From Acidobacteriota bacterium (GTDB lineage: Bacteria > Acidobacteriota > Terriglobia > Bryobacterales > Bryobacteraceae): a stretch of 64,000 nucleotides of DNA. The notes under the pieces are model-generated. The model did not search any database, was not told the DNA's origin, and saw only the letters and a program-made list of their open reading frames with translations. Both the position numbers and the translations under genes were made by a program. The DNA is taken from the NCBI GenBank assembly GCA_016201205.1, contig JACQDF010000030.1, forward strand, positions 1 through 64,000. The letters are read 5' to 3'. Every line of letters starts with the position of its first letter. Position 1 is the stretch's first letter. This document shows, piece by piece, positions 17,517 through 28,162 of the stretch.

Positions 17517-20500
17517 CTAGAATGTCACCTTCAGGCCAAGTTGCAGATTCCGCGCAGGCCGTGACTCGCTGATCACGCCAAACGTCGCGGCGCCCAGCGC
17601 GCGCCCTGGATCCTCGAAGTTCGCATGATTGGGCAAGTTGAACGCCTCAGTGCGGAACTGCACATTCCAGCGGTCGCCGGTGGCGAAGTTCTTGAGCAGC
17701 GAGAGATCGATGTTCACGATCCCCGGCGAGGTGACCAGCGCGCGGCCCGAATTTCCGAATGTGAACTGCGGCGGCGCGACCACAGCCGCTGTATCGAACC
17801 AGCGCGAGACGCTGCGCCCGGAGGAGGGCAGATTCGGATCGCTCAGCACGTTGACACGCTGCCCGCCCGGGTTGAACGCGTTCGTGCCGTTCACTTGCGT
17901 CACCAGAGCGTCGGGGCTGCCCGCTTGCAGCGTGAGAATGGCGCCCACGTTCCAGCCGCCCAGCAGAACGGCGGAAGCGCCGGAGGAGAGCCATTTGCGC
18001 CGGCGGCCGAAAGGCAATTCATAAACGCCGCTGCCAACAAGACGATGGCGCACATCGTTGCCGGAGAGCGATTTCTCCGCGCGCCGGTCATAGTAATTCT
18101 GCATGCCGCCGCCGACGGCGCCGACTTCGAATTGCGCCGGCACGTCGTCGATGAATTTGGCGATGGTGTAATTGGCGAGAAAATTCAGACCGCCGGAGAA
18201 CCGCTTTTCGACTTTCGCATTGAACGAGTGGTAGCTCGAATTGCCCCACATCGGACTGACGCGGGTGACGTTGCCGAACTGCGGGAAGGGCCGGCGGATC
18301 TGCGCATTGCCCGCGCCCATCTGCCCGGGGCGGACCTGGTTCATGTTCGTATCCGGCCCTGGAATCCCATGGCTGCCGTTGCCGAGATAGCTCAGATCCA
18401 GGATCATCTGAGCGCCCAGATCCCGCTGCACATTCAGGTTCCATTGCTGCGAGTACCCGAGACGGCGGTCCGGGTCGACGAACTGCGGCGCAAAGCGGAT
18501 CGGCTGGCCAACAGGCACGGCTCCAAAGCCCGGGCCCAGTTCGGGACGCACTCTTGTTTCCGGAAAGCCATTGCGGAGCAGAAATGGCGACGTGATGCCG
18601 TTGTCGGGCGTCGTAAAGGAGCCGCTGGTCTCGTATCCGGCGCTGGTGTTGTTGGAGCCGGGCAGCGGCACGCCGAAGAAGACACCGTAGCCGGCGCGCA
18701 CCACCGTTTTCGCGAATGGTTTCCAGGCGACGCCGAAGCGCGGAGCAAAGTTGTTGTAGTCGCCGTTGTAGACGTTCCGGCCAACGCCGTCGCGGCCGGC
18801 GAACGTGATCACGCCCGGGGTGGCGGAAGCCGGGTTGATGGCAAACAAGTCGAATCCGTTCTGCCTGTCGTTGGCGTCAAAGCGCGGCGTATGCGTTTCC
18901 CAGCGGAGACCGGCGTTCAGCGTGAGCTTTGCCGACAGCTTCCAATCGTCCTGCACAAAGAGGGCGATGTACTTGGCGCGGCGGTCCAGGATATCGGTAT
19001 CGAGCACGGAGCCGGAGTTGGGAAAGCCGACAAGAAGACTCGCTAAGGCGTTGCCGGTGTTGTTTACGCCAGGTTGCGCCGTGGGTTGAACACCAAAGCT
19101 CATCTGGCCGGAGATCGACGTGTTCAGATCGTCGACGTTCCGCGCCAGCCGGAGTTCGCCGCCGAGGCGCAGCGAATGCGCGCCCCGAAAGATGGAAACG
19201 TTATTGACGATGTGCGTGTCGTGGATGGGAATCTGAATGCGCTCGGCGGTTCCCGGGCCGATGGGCGCGTAGCCGGCAATGTCCACGCGGGGGAAGGCGC
19301 GGTCAGAGACGCCCTTCAGCCCCAGCTTCGCTGGCCAGCCCTGGTCCAGCCCGAGAGAGAGATTCTGGAACCGGCGCGGCTGCCAGTTCAGGCGAAAGTC
19401 ATTGACGATGGTGGGCGTGAAGTTGTGAAGCTCATTGAGCAGCAGGCTGTGGGCGCGGCGGCTGGTGGTGTTGCCGTTGGGATCGGCGGCAGTCTCCGGA
19501 TAGACCGTGGTGCTGTAAGTGGGGAAATCGTGCATCACGTATCGCACCGAGATGCGGTCGCGCTCGCTGAAGATGTGATCGCCCTTGGACGTCCAGGTGG
19601 TGATGTTCAGCGCGTTGGAGGCGTTGGCGACGAAGTTATTGGCGCCGGCGAGATTGGTGGCGGGGCGGTTGGACGGTGGGGAAAAGGCGGCGAGCCTGGC
19701 GCCGACCGGATCCTGGCGGCTGGCGGGAATAACGTTGCCGGCAAATGCCGTGCGGATGAGGCGCGAAGGGTTCGCCGGATCGGGGCGCGTGGTGTCCGGA
19801 TCATAAACGGGAATGGGCGCGCCGGCGGCGGTGGTGGTGCGGGAGAAATCGCCGCGACGTTCGAGTTCCGTGGGCACCGTCAGCAGGCGCACGATACCGA
19901 TCCGCTGGCGCTGGAATTCGATGTGCGAGAAGAAGAACGTTCGGTTCCGGATGAGGGGACCTCCGGCCGCGCCGCCGAACATGTTCCAGCGCAGCGGCGG
20001 CCTGGTGGCGGCGAAGAAGTTGCGGGCATCGAGCTTATCGTTGCGGAAGTACTCGTACAGCACGCCGTGGTACTGGTTGGTTCCGGAGCGGGTGGTGACG
20101 GTGACCACACCGCCGCTGGTGTTGCCGAATTCGGCCGAATAATTATTCTGGTGGACACGGATTTCCTGAACAGCCTCGACCGGCGGATTGAAGAGCGCCT
20201 GTGGAATCTCGAGAGCAATATTCGAGGAGTTGACGCCGTCGAGCAGCCATTGCTGCTGGTCGCCGCGCCCGCCGGCCACCGAAACGCGAGGCCGGATCAC
20301 GTCGCCGCCGATGAAAACGGCGCTGCCCATCAAGCCAAGCAATTCGCCTACACGGCGGCCGTTCAAAGGCATGTCGGCGATCGTCTTGTTCTCGATGAAC
20401 TGGCCGACGGAGGAAGTTTCCGAGTCGAGCAGTGGCGCGGTTCCGGCGACTTCAATGGATTCACTGACCTGGCCCACCTGGAGCGTGATATCGAGGCGGC

Positions 20501-20786
20501 TGACACGCCCCAACTCGAGCACGATGCCGCTGCGGGTGTAGTTTTGGAAGCCGCGCGCTTCGGCATTCAGCCGGTACCGGCCGGAGGCGAGCAACGGAAA
20601 CGTGTACTCGCCCTGCACATTCGTGGCCGCCGTGACGGCGACGCCCGTTTCCTCATTGGTGAGACGCAAGGTCACGTTCGGCAGGCGGGCCTGGGAAGCA
20701 TCGTTGACCAGCCCGGTAAGCGTGCCGGTGGAAACTTGGCCGGATGCGGCCGTCACGAAAACCAGCAGAAGAGCCGACAGGGGCAT
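17517..20786 (-). CDS. TonB-dependent receptor with carboxypeptidase-regulatory domain (Oar-like)
   Basis: 1089 residues. After a signal peptide (LSALLLVFVTAASGQ) comes a carboxypeptidase-regulatory-like beta-sandwich (GTLTGLVNDASQARLPNVTL...GEYTFPLLASGRYRL). A plug domain follows, with DMPLNGRRVGELL, RVSVAGGRGDQQQWLLDGVN and GNTSGGVVTVTTRSGTNQYHG, then a long 22-strand-type barrel ending in LGLKVTF. This is the Oar-like outer-membrane receptor abundant in Solibacter relatives. AGGTGAT before the ATG is a good ribosome-binding site. Operonic with the DapA-like aldolase, which suggests import of a sugar acid or glycan. Substrate unproven. Confidence 0.9.
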   Translation of the reverse strand: MPLSALLLVFVTAASGQVSTGTLTGLVNDASQARLPNVTLRLTNEETGVAVTAATNVQGEYTFPLLASGRYRLNAEARGFQNYTRSGIVLELGRVSRLDITLQVGQVSESIEVAGTAPLLDSETSSVGQFIENKTIADMPLNGRRVGELLGLMGSAVFIGGDVIRPRVSVAGGRGDQQQWLLDGVNSSNIALEIPQALFNPPVEAVQEIRVHQNNYSAEFGNTSGGVVTVTTRSGTNQYHGVLYEYFRNDKLDARNFFAATRPPLRWNMFGGAAGGPLIRNRTFFFSHIEFQRQRIGIVRLLTVPTELERRGDFSRTTTAAGAPIPVYDPDTTRPDPANPSRLIRTAFAGNVIPASRQDPVGARLAAFSPPSNRPATNLAGANNFVANASNALNITTWTSKGDHIFSERDRISVRYVMHDFPTYSTTVYPETAADPNGNTTSRRAHSLLLNELHNFTPTIVNDFRLNWQPRRFQNLSLGLDQGWPAKLGLKGVSDRAFPRVDIAGYAPIGPGTAERIQIPIHDTHIVNNVSIFRGAHSLRLGGELRLARNVDDLNTSISGQMSFGVQPTAQPGVNNTGNALASLLVGFPNSGSVLDTDILDRRAKYIALFVQDDWKLSAKLTLNAGLRWETHTPRFDANDRQNGFDLFAINPASATPGVITFAGRDGVGRNVYNGDYNNFAPRFGVAWKPFAKTVVRAGYGVFFGVPLPGSNNTSAGYETSGSFTTPDNGITSPFLLRNGFPETRVRPELGPGFGAVPVGQPIRFAPQFVDPDRRLGYSQQWNLNVQRDLGAQMILDLSYLGNGSHGIPGPDTNMNQVRPGQMGAGNAQIRRPFPQFGNVTRVSPMWGNSSYHSFNAKVEKRFSGGLNFLANYTIAKFIDDVPAQFEVGAVGGGMQNYYDRRAEKSLSGNDVRHRLVGSGVYELPFGRRRKWLSSGASAVLLGGWNVGAILTLQAGSPDALVTQVNGTNAFNPGGQRVNVLSDPNLPSSGRSVSRWFDTAAVVAPPQFTFGNSGRALVTSPGIVNIDLSLLKNFATGDRWNVQFRTEAFNLPNHANFEDPGRALGAATFGVISESRPARNLQLGLKVTF

Positions 20787-20868
20787 AGATCACCTCGAGA
20801 AGCAGGATGGCGCGATAATATCACAAGCCCCCCCCATCCGCGTGATACGCGATACTGGAACCAAAAGA

Positions 20869-23800
20869 ATGTCCGACCAGCCGTTTGTCCACCTGCACAA
20901 CCACACTGACTACTCTTTGCTCGATGGCGCCTGCGAGATCGGGCAGATGATGAAGCTTGTCGCCCGGCAGCAGATGCCTGCGATTGCCATTACCGATCAT
21001 GGCAACCTGTTCGGCGCGGTCGAATTTTACAGCCAGGCCAAGGACCACGATGTTCACCCGGTGATCGGCTGTGAAGTTTACGTTTCGAAAAAAGAGCACA
21101 AGGACCGGTCTGACACACGCTACAACCATCTGGTGCTGCTGTGCGAAAACCAGGAGGGTTACCGCAACCTGATCAAGCTTGTCTCGACGGGTTTTCTGGA
21201 CGGTTTCTATTACAAGCCGCGCATTGACAAGGACCTGCTGGCGCAGCATTCCAAGGGTCTGATCGGGATGTCCGCATGCCTCCAGGGCGACATCAACGAG
21301 ACGCTGCTGGCGGACCGCTACGAAGAAGCGCGGCGGCTTGCCTACATGTATCAGGACATGCTCGGCAAGAACAGCTTCTTCCTCGAAATCCAGAATCACA
21401 ACCTCGATCAGGACAAGAAAGTGATTCCGCTGCTGGTGCGGATGTCTCAGGAAACGGGCATTCCGCTGGTGGCGACCAACGACGCGCATTACCTGCGCAA
21501 AGAAGACGCACGCACCCACGAAGTGCTGATGTGCATCCAGACGGGCAAGACGATGTCCGATCCCAACCGGATGCGATTTCAGACTCCCGAGTTTTATCTG
21601 AAGTCGCGCGACGAGATGATGCAGGTGTTCGGCGACTTCGAGGAGGCGCTCGACCGCACCTGGCAGATCGCCCAGCGGTGCCAGGTGCAGCTCGAGAAAG
21701 TTTCAGAGCCGTTTCCCAGGTTCGAAGTGCCGCAAGGGCACACCACCGACACGTATTTTGAGTACGGGGCGCGGCAGGGCTTCGAGAAACGCCGGCCGCG
21801 GCTGGAGGCGCAGCGGGGACGCGGATTGTTGAAGCACGAGCTTGGCGAATACGTCGAGCGGCTGGATCTGGAAATCCGCATGATCCAGCAGATGAAGTTC
21901 TCGGGCTATTTCCTGATCGTCTGGGACTTCATTCGATTCGCGAAGTCGAAGGGGATCCCGGTGGGGCCGGGGCGGGGCTCGGCGGCGGGCAGCCTGGTCA
22001 GCTATGCCATGGAGATCACCGACATCGATCCTCTTCAGTACGGGTTGCTGTTTGAGCGCTTCCTGAACCCGGAGCGGGTGAGTTTGCCGGATATCGATAT
22101 CGACTTCTGCACGAACCGGCGTGGTGAAGTGATCCAGTATGTCACCGAGAAGTACGGGCGCGAGCAGGTGGCCCAGATCATCACCTTCGGGACGCTGGCG
22201 GCGAAAGCGGCCATCAAGGACGTAGGTCGCGCGCTGGACATGACCTTCGCCGACGTCGACCGCCTCACCAAGATGGTGCCCGGCCAGCTCAACATCAAGC
22301 TCAAGGACGCCATCGCGCAAGAGCCGGCATTGCGGGAAGCCTCCAGGAAAGACGACCGCGTAAGAGAGGTGCTCGAAGTGGCCGAACAGCTCGAGGGGCT
22401 GGCGCGCAACGCGGGCGTGCATGCGGCCGGCGTCGTCATTTCACCGGCGCCGCTCAAGGATCTGGTTCCGCTCTACCGCACCAACCGCGATGAAATCGTC
22501 ACCCAGTTCGATATGACGGGCCTCGAAAAGCTGTCGCTTCTGAAAATGGATTTTCTGGGCCTGACGACGCTGACGATCATCGAGGAAGCGATCAAGCTGG
22601 CGGCCAGCCATCGCGGCGTTCAGATCCGGATCGAAGACCTGCCGCTGGACGATGCCGCCACCTATGAGATTTTCTCGAAGGGCTACACCAGCGGCGTGTT
22701 CCAGTTTGAATCGCAGGGGATGCGCGATATCCTGCGGCGCTACGAACCGTCGCGACTGGAAGACCTGTGCGCGCTGAACGCGCTCTACCGGCCCGGGCCG
22801 ATTCAGGGCGGGATGATCGACGATTTCATCAACCGCAAGCATGGCCGGACCGGCGTCAGCTACGATTTGCCGCCGCTCAAGGAGATTCTCGAGGAGACCT
22901 ATGGCGTCATCGTGTACCAGGAACAGGTGATGCAGGTCTCGCACATCCTGGCGGGGTACTCACTGGGCGAGGCGGATCTGCTGCGGCGCGCCATGGGCAA
23001 GAAGAAGCCGGAAGAAATGGCCAGACAGCGCGCCCGGTTCATCCAGGGCGCGCTCGAACGGGGCTTTCCGCAGAAAAAGATCGAGAAGATCTTCGACCTG
23101 ATGGAGCAATTCGCCGGCTACGGCTTCAACAAGTCGCACTCGGCGGCCTACGCATATCTCGCCTACGTGACGGCGTATCTGAAAGCGCATTATCCGCTGG
23201 AGTTCATGAGCGCTCTGCTGACGTCGGAAACGGGCAACACGGCGAAGATCGTGAAGTACATCAACGAGTGCCGCGAGATGGGCATCCGCGTGCTCCCGCC
23301 GGATGTGAATTGCAGCGGGCTGAACTTCACACCGGATGGCGACGCCATCCGCTTCGGCCTGGGCGCGGTGAAGAACGTGGGCGCCGCGGCGGTGGAATCG
23401 ATTGTGAGCGCGCGAGAGAGGTTGGGGAGGTTCCGGTCGCTCTATCACTTCTGTGACGAGGCGGATCTTTCGGCGATCAACCGCCGCATGATCGAGAGCC
23501 TGATCCGCGCCGGTGCGCTGGATTCGCTCGGCGCCGCGCGCAGCCGCATGATGGCAGCAGTGGAAGGCGCCATCGAGGCGGGCCAGCGGGCGTGGAAGGA
23601 CCGGCTGAGCGGGCAGGGCGGCTTGTTCGGCGCCGAGATGGGCCTCGAGCCCCATGAGGATCCGCCGCTGCCGGACGTGCCGGAGTGGACGCCGGAAGAA
23701 AAGGTGGCAGGCGAAAAGGAAATGCTCGGCATCTACGTAACGGGGCATCCGCTCGACCCGTTCCGCGAGAAGATCAAAGAACTGACGGCGCACACCACCG

Positions 23801-24321
23801 AGACGCTGGAGGGCCTGGCGCGGGGCACGGAGGTGAAGGTGTGCGGCATTCTCACGGGCATCCAGCGGCGGCGCAACAAAGAGGGCAAGCCGTTCGCCAT
23901 CATGCGCCTCGAAGACTGGTACGGCTCGCTCGAAGCGCTGGTGTTCAACACACAGTACGAAGCGCTGACGCCGTATCTGATCGAGGACCAAGGGGTGCTG
24001 GTGCGCGCGCAGGCGCTGCCGGAAGAGAATGGCCCGCCCCGGCTCAGCGTGCAGGAGATCATTCCGCTCGCCAATGCGCATGTGAGCTACCCGGCGTTGA
24101 TTTCCATTCGCGTGTCGCTGGGGTCGCCGGAACGCGCCACGGCATTGCGGGAGCTGATTGCGAACAAGCCCGGCGAGACCGACGTGCGGTTGCGGCTGGA
24201 AAAGCCCCGCGATTTTTCGGTGGTGCTGGATCTTTCTTCGAAGGTGCGGGCGGACAAGGAATTCCTGAGCGAGGTGGAGCGCATCTGCGGCGCCGAGGCG
24301 CTCGAGATTCTGGCCACGTAG
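20869..24321 (+). CDS. dnaE: DNA polymerase III alpha subunit
   Basis: 1150 residues from the ATG at 20869 (MSDQPFVHLHNHTDYSLLDG). The track start at 20602 would run through the divergent receptor's start. The N-terminal PHP domain has the HxHxxYS motif, the polymerase core has GPGRGSAAGSLVSY and the metal-binding PDIDIDF, and the end shows an OB-fold (EVKVCGILTGIQRRRNKEGK). Full length for the family. It is the replicative polymerase of the chromosome, acting with clamp and clamp loader. accA follows 11 bases later. The start lies 12 bases after a GATACT box and has no clear Shine-Dalgarno. Confidence 0.96.
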   Translation: MSDQPFVHLHNHTDYSLLDGACEIGQMMKLVARQQMPAIAITDHGNLFGAVEFYSQAKDHDVHPVIGCEVYVSKKEHKDRSDTRYNHLVLLCENQEGYRNLIKLVSTGFLDGFYYKPRIDKDLLAQHSKGLIGMSACLQGDINETLLADRYEEARRLAYMYQDMLGKNSFFLEIQNHNLDQDKKVIPLLVRMSQETGIPLVATNDAHYLRKEDARTHEVLMCIQTGKTMSDPNRMRFQTPEFYLKSRDEMMQVFGDFEEALDRTWQIAQRCQVQLEKVSEPFPRFEVPQGHTTDTYFEYGARQGFEKRRPRLEAQRGRGLLKHELGEYVERLDLEIRMIQQMKFSGYFLIVWDFIRFAKSKGIPVGPGRGSAAGSLVSYAMEITDIDPLQYGLLFERFLNPERVSLPDIDIDFCTNRRGEVIQYVTEKYGREQVAQIITFGTLAAKAAIKDVGRALDMTFADVDRLTKMVPGQLNIKLKDAIAQEPALREASRKDDRVREVLEVAEQLEGLARNAGVHAAGVVISPAPLKDLVPLYRTNRDEIVTQFDMTGLEKLSLLKMDFLGLTTLTIIEEAIKLAASHRGVQIRIEDLPLDDAATYEIFSKGYTSGVFQFESQGMRDILRRYEPSRLEDLCALNALYRPGPIQGGMIDDFINRKHGRTGVSYDLPPLKEILEETYGVIVYQEQVMQVSHILAGYSLGEADLLRRAMGKKKPEEMARQRARFIQGALERGFPQKKIEKIFDLMEQFAGYGFNKSHSAAYAYLAYVTAYLKAHYPLEFMSALLTSETGNTAKIVKYINECREMGIRVLPPDVNCSGLNFTPDGDAIRFGLGAVKNVGAAAVESIVSARERLGRFRSLYHFCDEADLSAINRRMIESLIRAGALDSLGAARSRMMAAVEGAIEAGQRAWKDRLSGQGGLFGAEMGLEPHEDPPLPDVPEWTPEEKVAGEKEMLGIYVTGHPLDPFREKIKELTAHTTETLEGLARGTEVKVCGILTGIQRRRNKEGKPFAIMRLEDWYGSLEALVFNTQYEALTPYLIEDQGVLVRAQALPEENGPPRLSVQEIIPLANAHVSYPALISIRVSLGSPERATALRELIANKPGETDVRLRLEKPRDFSVVLDLSSKVRADKEFLSEVERICGAEALEILAT

Positions 24322-24332
24322 AATAAGGAGAA

Positions 24333-25181
24333 GTGGAGCAATCACCCAATCAACCCGCGCCAGCGGCGGCTCCCAGTCCCGTCTGGCAGCGCGTGCAACT
24401 GGCGCGCCACCCCAAACGCCCGCACTCGCTCGATTACATCAGCCTGCTGATCACGGATTTCCAGGAACTGCACGGCGACCGCGCGTTCGGCGAGGACGCC
24501 GCCATCGTGTGCGGCATGGGGCTGTTCGAAGAGCAGCCGCTGATGGTGGTGGGCCAGCAGAAAGGGCGTGATACGAAGCAGAAACTGCTGCGCAACTTCG
24601 GCATGCCCAAGCCGGAAGGCTATCGCAAGGCGATGCGGGTGATGAATCTGGCGGCGAAATTCGGCAGGCCCGTGGTGACGCTGCTCGATACGCCAGGCGC
24701 CTATCCCGGCATCGACGCCGAGGAGCGCGGGCAGGCGCAGGCGATCGCCTGGAACCTGCGCGAGATGGCGCGGCTCCCCGTGCCGGTGATCGTGGTGGTG
24801 ATCGGCGAAGGCGGCAGCGGCGGTGCGCTGGCGCTCGGCGTGGGCAATCGCGTCTACATGCTCGAGAACAGCATTTACAGCGTGATTTCGCCGGAAAGCT
24901 GCGCGGCCATCATTTACCGCGATGCCGGCAAAGCCGAGCAGGCGGCCGGCGCGCTGAAGCTGACCGCGCCCGATCTGCTGCGGCTGGGCCTGATCGACGA
25001 GATCATCCCCGAACCGCCCGGCGGCGCGCAGGATAATCTACAGCAGGCGGCTGAGCTGATCCGGGTGACCCTGCGAATGGCGCTCGAGGAGTTGAAGGGG
25101 CTGACCCGGCAACAGCTCATTGACCAGCGCTATGACAAATTTCGCCGCATGGGCAATTTCTTCGAGCAAGACGGCGCATGA
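24333..25181 (+). CDS. accA: Acetyl-CoA carboxylase carboxyltransferase subunit alpha
   Basis: 282 residues. [20 protein letters not shown], then [52 protein letters not shown] and [15 protein letters not shown] are hallmark AccA motifs for transfer of carboxyl from carboxybiotin to acetyl-CoA. A GTG start is required because an in-frame TAA lies 9 bases before it; AAGGAG sits just upstream but unusually close. The protein lacks most of the N-terminal helical segment of the E. coli enzyme (about 317 residues). accD is not in the window. The last bases overlap the next gene (ATGA). Confidence 0.95.
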   Translation: MEQSPNQPAPAAAPSPVWQRVQLARHPKRPHSLDYISLLITDFQELHGDRAFGEDAAIVCGMGLFEEQPLMVVGQQKGRDTKQKLLRNFGMPKPEGYRKAMRVMNLAAKFGRPVVTLLDTPGAYPGIDAEERGQAQAIAWNLREMARLPVPVIVVVIGEGGSGGALALGVGNRVYMLENSIYSVISPESCAAIIYRDAGKAEQAAGALKLTAPDLLRLGLIDEIIPEPPGGAQDNLQQAAELIRVTLRMALEELKGLTRQQLIDQRYDKFRRMGNFFEQDGA

Positions 25182-25444
25182 AGAAAGCAGGGCTGTGGAT
25201 CACACTGGCCGCGGTGGTGTTCATCGGGCTGGTCGTGTATTCGACGCTGGGCCTCAAGCGCCATCGCGTCGAGGTGTGTGTCGAGTTCAACGGGCGCACC
25301 GCCTGCCGCACGGCCGGCGGCGAGACTCCGGAGAAAGCCCGGCGTGCGGCGATTGACAACGCCTGCGCGCTGATCGCGTCGGGCGTCGGCGATTCGATCG
25401 CCTGCCAGAACAAGCCGCCGCTGAGTGTGAAGCAGATCGAATGA
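25178..25444 (+). CDS. Small single-pass membrane protein, hypothetical
   Basis: 88 residues beginning inside the accA stop (ATGA), so translation is probably coupled. One N-terminal TM helix ([19 protein letters not shown]) is followed by a soluble tail of about 60 residues with four cysteines ([33 protein letters not shown]). The helix and paired cysteines suggest an exported, disulfide-bearing domain. I do not recognise a named family. It sits between accA and the addBA recombination genes. Confidence 0.7.
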   Translation: MKKAGLWITLAAVVFIGLVVYSTLGLKRHRVEVCVEFNGRTACRTAGGETPEKARRAAIDNACALIASGVGDSIACQNKPPLSVKQIE

Positions 25445-25495
25445 GGCGATGGATGCCGTCGGCCGTCAGTCCGGTTGCGGCATACTGAAGCGTAA

Positions 25496-28162
25496 ATGCT
25501 TCTGTTCACGACCACCAGCGGGGTCGCGCTGGACCCGCTTCGGGCTTTCCGGGACGATGTCCGCTCGGGTCGCGAGGACTCATGCCTGCTGATGCCGACG
25601 GCCACGATGGCCGAGCACATCCGCCACTTGCTCGCTCGCCAGGGAGCCCTTGTTCGCCCCGACAGTGTGGTCACTTTGTCCCGCTTCATTGAGCCCTACG
25701 TGCGCGCAACGCCCCAGGCTTCGCCGGCCGCGCTCCATTATCTGGTGGCGCGCCGGCTCGAAAAGGATCCGCCCGAAGTCTTTCGCCCGCTTGCGCATTC
25801 TCCAGGTTTGCGTCGCATGATCGCGTCACTCATCGAAGAAGCCGACGCGGCCGGCTGCTCCACGCGGCTGCTCGCCCGGCGGGCCGCGTCACCTGCCGCC
25901 AGGGCGTTTCAATCCGTCTACCGGAACGTCGAAGAAGAACTTCAGCTTCGCAGCCTGCTGCTCGGATCCGAACGGCTGAGGATCGCCGCCTCACGCATCC
26001 ACGCCGTCGGGCATCCCTGGCGGCGCATTTATCTGGCCGGCTTTTTCTCGCTGTCTCCCGCGGAACTCGAAGTCGTCGATGCGCTCCGTCCGGCGGATCG
26101 CTTCCTTTCGCTGCCGGAATGGCTGGGAGCTGAAGACACGCGACGCCGCCTCCCGGGTCTCGGCTTCACCGAACAACGCGTCGTCGAGAACAGGCCGCAA
26201 CCCGTCACAATCCTCATCCGCGCTGCGAACGAGCAGGAAGAAGCGGAGGAAATCGCGCGGCGCATCGCGGCTCTCGTCCAGCGCGGCGCCAGCTTTCGCG
26301 ACATCGGCGTCGTGGTCCGCCGCGAGCATCCCTATACGCCGCTGCTCGGCTCCACCTTTGGCCGCTTCGGCATTCCGGCGCGGTTCTACTTCCAACGCCC
26401 GCTTGCCGCGCATCCGCTGGCCCGGTATTACAGCAACGTGCTCGATGCGCTTGAATCGGGCTGGGACTGGGAGCGCCTGCTTGCAGTGATCGCCGCCCCT
26501 TACTCCGGGCTCGGCGCCACAGTGGAAGGGGACACGCTCGATCACAACCTCCGCACGCGTATTCCCGGGCATGGACTGCCCCGGGAACTCGACGCCCTTT
26601 GCGCCATCGAGCATTGGCCCGCCGCGCGGTTCCTGCCGGCACAGTGGGTGGAGGAGTTCGGCCAGCTCAGGAACCTGGTGCGGCTGCCTGCGATCACGGA
26701 CGGCGTCTCGCACCAGCAGGCGCTTTCGTGGCGCGAGCTCGCCTCGGCGGTCGAAGCTTGGGATCGCGCAGTCTCCGACGCCGCCGCGCTGCTGGATCCG
26801 GAAACGCCGGCAACGCTCAGCGAGTTCCGGCATCTTTTGTGCGCACTCCTCGATCACACACACACCGGCTTGCGCGACCAGCGCCGCAACGTGGTCCATG
26901 TTCTCGATGCGTACGAAGCGCGCCAGTGGTCGCTTCCCATCCTCTTTGTCTGCGGCTTGATCGAGCGCGTGTTTCCACCTTATCATTCCGAGCATCCGAT
27001 CCTGGGCGATGCCGAGCGCGAGCGTCTTCGAGATGACGGCGTCTTGCTGCGCACTTCGGCCGAGCGGCAGCGCGAGGAAGAGTTCCTCTTTGAGACGGTC
27101 ACCTCGCGCGCTTCCGAGCTGCTGGCGCTCACGTACGCCGCCGCCGGCTCGAAAGGCGACCGGTTGCTGCCGTCGTTTTTCCTCAGCCGCCTGGAGCGCT
27201 CCCTCGGAATCCGCCCTGAGCCGGCCGTGCCCTGCCGGCCGCGGCCGCTCTGGCCCAAGTCTCCCCCGCGGGCCGCGCGGATCACGGATCGAAGCCTGCT
27301 CGCGTATCTCGAGCAGGCGCGATCCACGCTCTCGCCCACCGCAATCGAATCCTTTCTGCAATGTCCCTTTCAGTTCTTCGGGCGGTACATTCTCGAGCTG
27401 GAGTCGCCGCCCCAGCCGCCCTCCGAGCGCCTCAATCTGCTTCTGCAAGGAGACATCCTGCACCGCACGCTGGCTGAAGCGGAATCTTCGCCGCTTTCTG
27501 TCGGGGAGATCTTCGCGCGGCTGTTCACCCAGGCCTGTCGCGAGCGTGCGATCCCGCAAGACTGCCGTACCGAGAAGGCGCGCCTCGAATTGCAGGCGAA
27601 TCTGCGCCGCTTTCTCGATGCTGCTCCGCTCACCGGCGTCATGACCCGCGGCGTCGAACACAGCTTCGACCTGAGACTGGCGCCCGGCCTGCGCCTGCGC
27701 GGCAAGATCGATCGCATCGTCGAGCTGCCCCAGAGAGGCCTGGTGGTCATCGATTACAAATACACCACTCCGGAAAAGATCCGCAGCCGCATCCGCGCAC
27801 ACCTGCAAGGGGAACTGGTGCAAGGCGGGCTGTATCTGTGGGCCGCGAAGCAGCTCTACCAGGCCGATGCCGCCGGCGTTCTTTACTGCGGGTTGCGTGG
27901 CGAGGTGAGCTGGGGCGGCTGGCATCTCCCCAGCTTCGGCTGGCAGCAGATCGGCGACTCTGTTGAAGCGGAAGGACTGCGCGACATGATGGATCGTGCC
28001 GTCCAGGCAAGTCTGAATGCCGCCGCGCGCATCGGCTCCGGCGAGATCGCACCTGCCCCCGCCGACCGCACCAAGTGTGGCTGGTGCGAGTTCCGCGACC
28101 TCTGTCGCGTGGAATCGACGCCGGCTGGGGTCACCATCGCCGCCGGAGGTTCGTCGTCTTGA
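25496..28162 (+). CDS. addB: AddB-type helicase/nuclease subunit with Fe-S nuclease domain
   Basis: 888 residues. The N-terminal half is a UvrD-like inactivated helicase region. The C-terminal half is a PD-(D/E)XK nuclease of the RecB/AddB type: GDILHRTLAE, LRGKIDRIVE and VVIDYKYTTPEK. Four cysteines, one in FLQCPFQFFG and three in CGWCEFRDLCR, match the iron-sulfur cluster that staples AddB nuclease domains. It works with AddA to process double-strand ends for RecA loading. A CATACT box ends 9 bases before the ATG, with no Shine-Dalgarno. Its stop overlaps the addA start. Confidence 0.85.
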   Translation: MLLFTTTSGVALDPLRAFRDDVRSGREDSCLLMPTATMAEHIRHLLARQGALVRPDSVVTLSRFIEPYVRATPQASPAALHYLVARRLEKDPPEVFRPLAHSPGLRRMIASLIEEADAAGCSTRLLARRAASPAARAFQSVYRNVEEELQLRSLLLGSERLRIAASRIHAVGHPWRRIYLAGFFSLSPAELEVVDALRPADRFLSLPEWLGAEDTRRRLPGLGFTEQRVVENRPQPVTILIRAANEQEEAEEIARRIAALVQRGASFRDIGVVVRREHPYTPLLGSTFGRFGIPARFYFQRPLAAHPLARYYSNVLDALESGWDWERLLAVIAAPYSGLGATVEGDTLDHNLRTRIPGHGLPRELDALCAIEHWPAARFLPAQWVEEFGQLRNLVRLPAITDGVSHQQALSWRELASAVEAWDRAVSDAAALLDPETPATLSEFRHLLCALLDHTHTGLRDQRRNVVHVLDAYEARQWSLPILFVCGLIERVFPPYHSEHPILGDAERERLRDDGVLLRTSAERQREEEFLFETVTSRASELLALTYAAAGSKGDRLLPSFFLSRLERSLGIRPEPAVPCRPRPLWPKSPPRAARITDRSLLAYLEQARSTLSPTAIESFLQCPFQFFGRYILELESPPQPPSERLNLLLQGDILHRTLAEAESSPLSVGEIFARLFTQACRERAIPQDCRTEKARLELQANLRRFLDAAPLTGVMTRGVEHSFDLRLAPGLRLRGKIDRIVELPQRGLVVIDYKYTTPEKIRSRIRAHLQGELVQGGLYLWAAKQLYQADAAGVLYCGLRGEVSWGGWHLPSFGWQQIGDSVEAEGLRDMMDRAVQASLNAAARIGSGEIAPAPADRTKCGWCEFRDLCRVESTPAGVTIAAGGSSS

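Noticed and set aside
19074-20909. 611-aa plus-strand ORF
   Set aside because: Antisense to the TonB receptor; Gly/Arg-rich shadow.
25991-27925. 644-aa minus-strand ORF
   Set aside because: Shadow of addB in reverse; composition typical of antisense frames.
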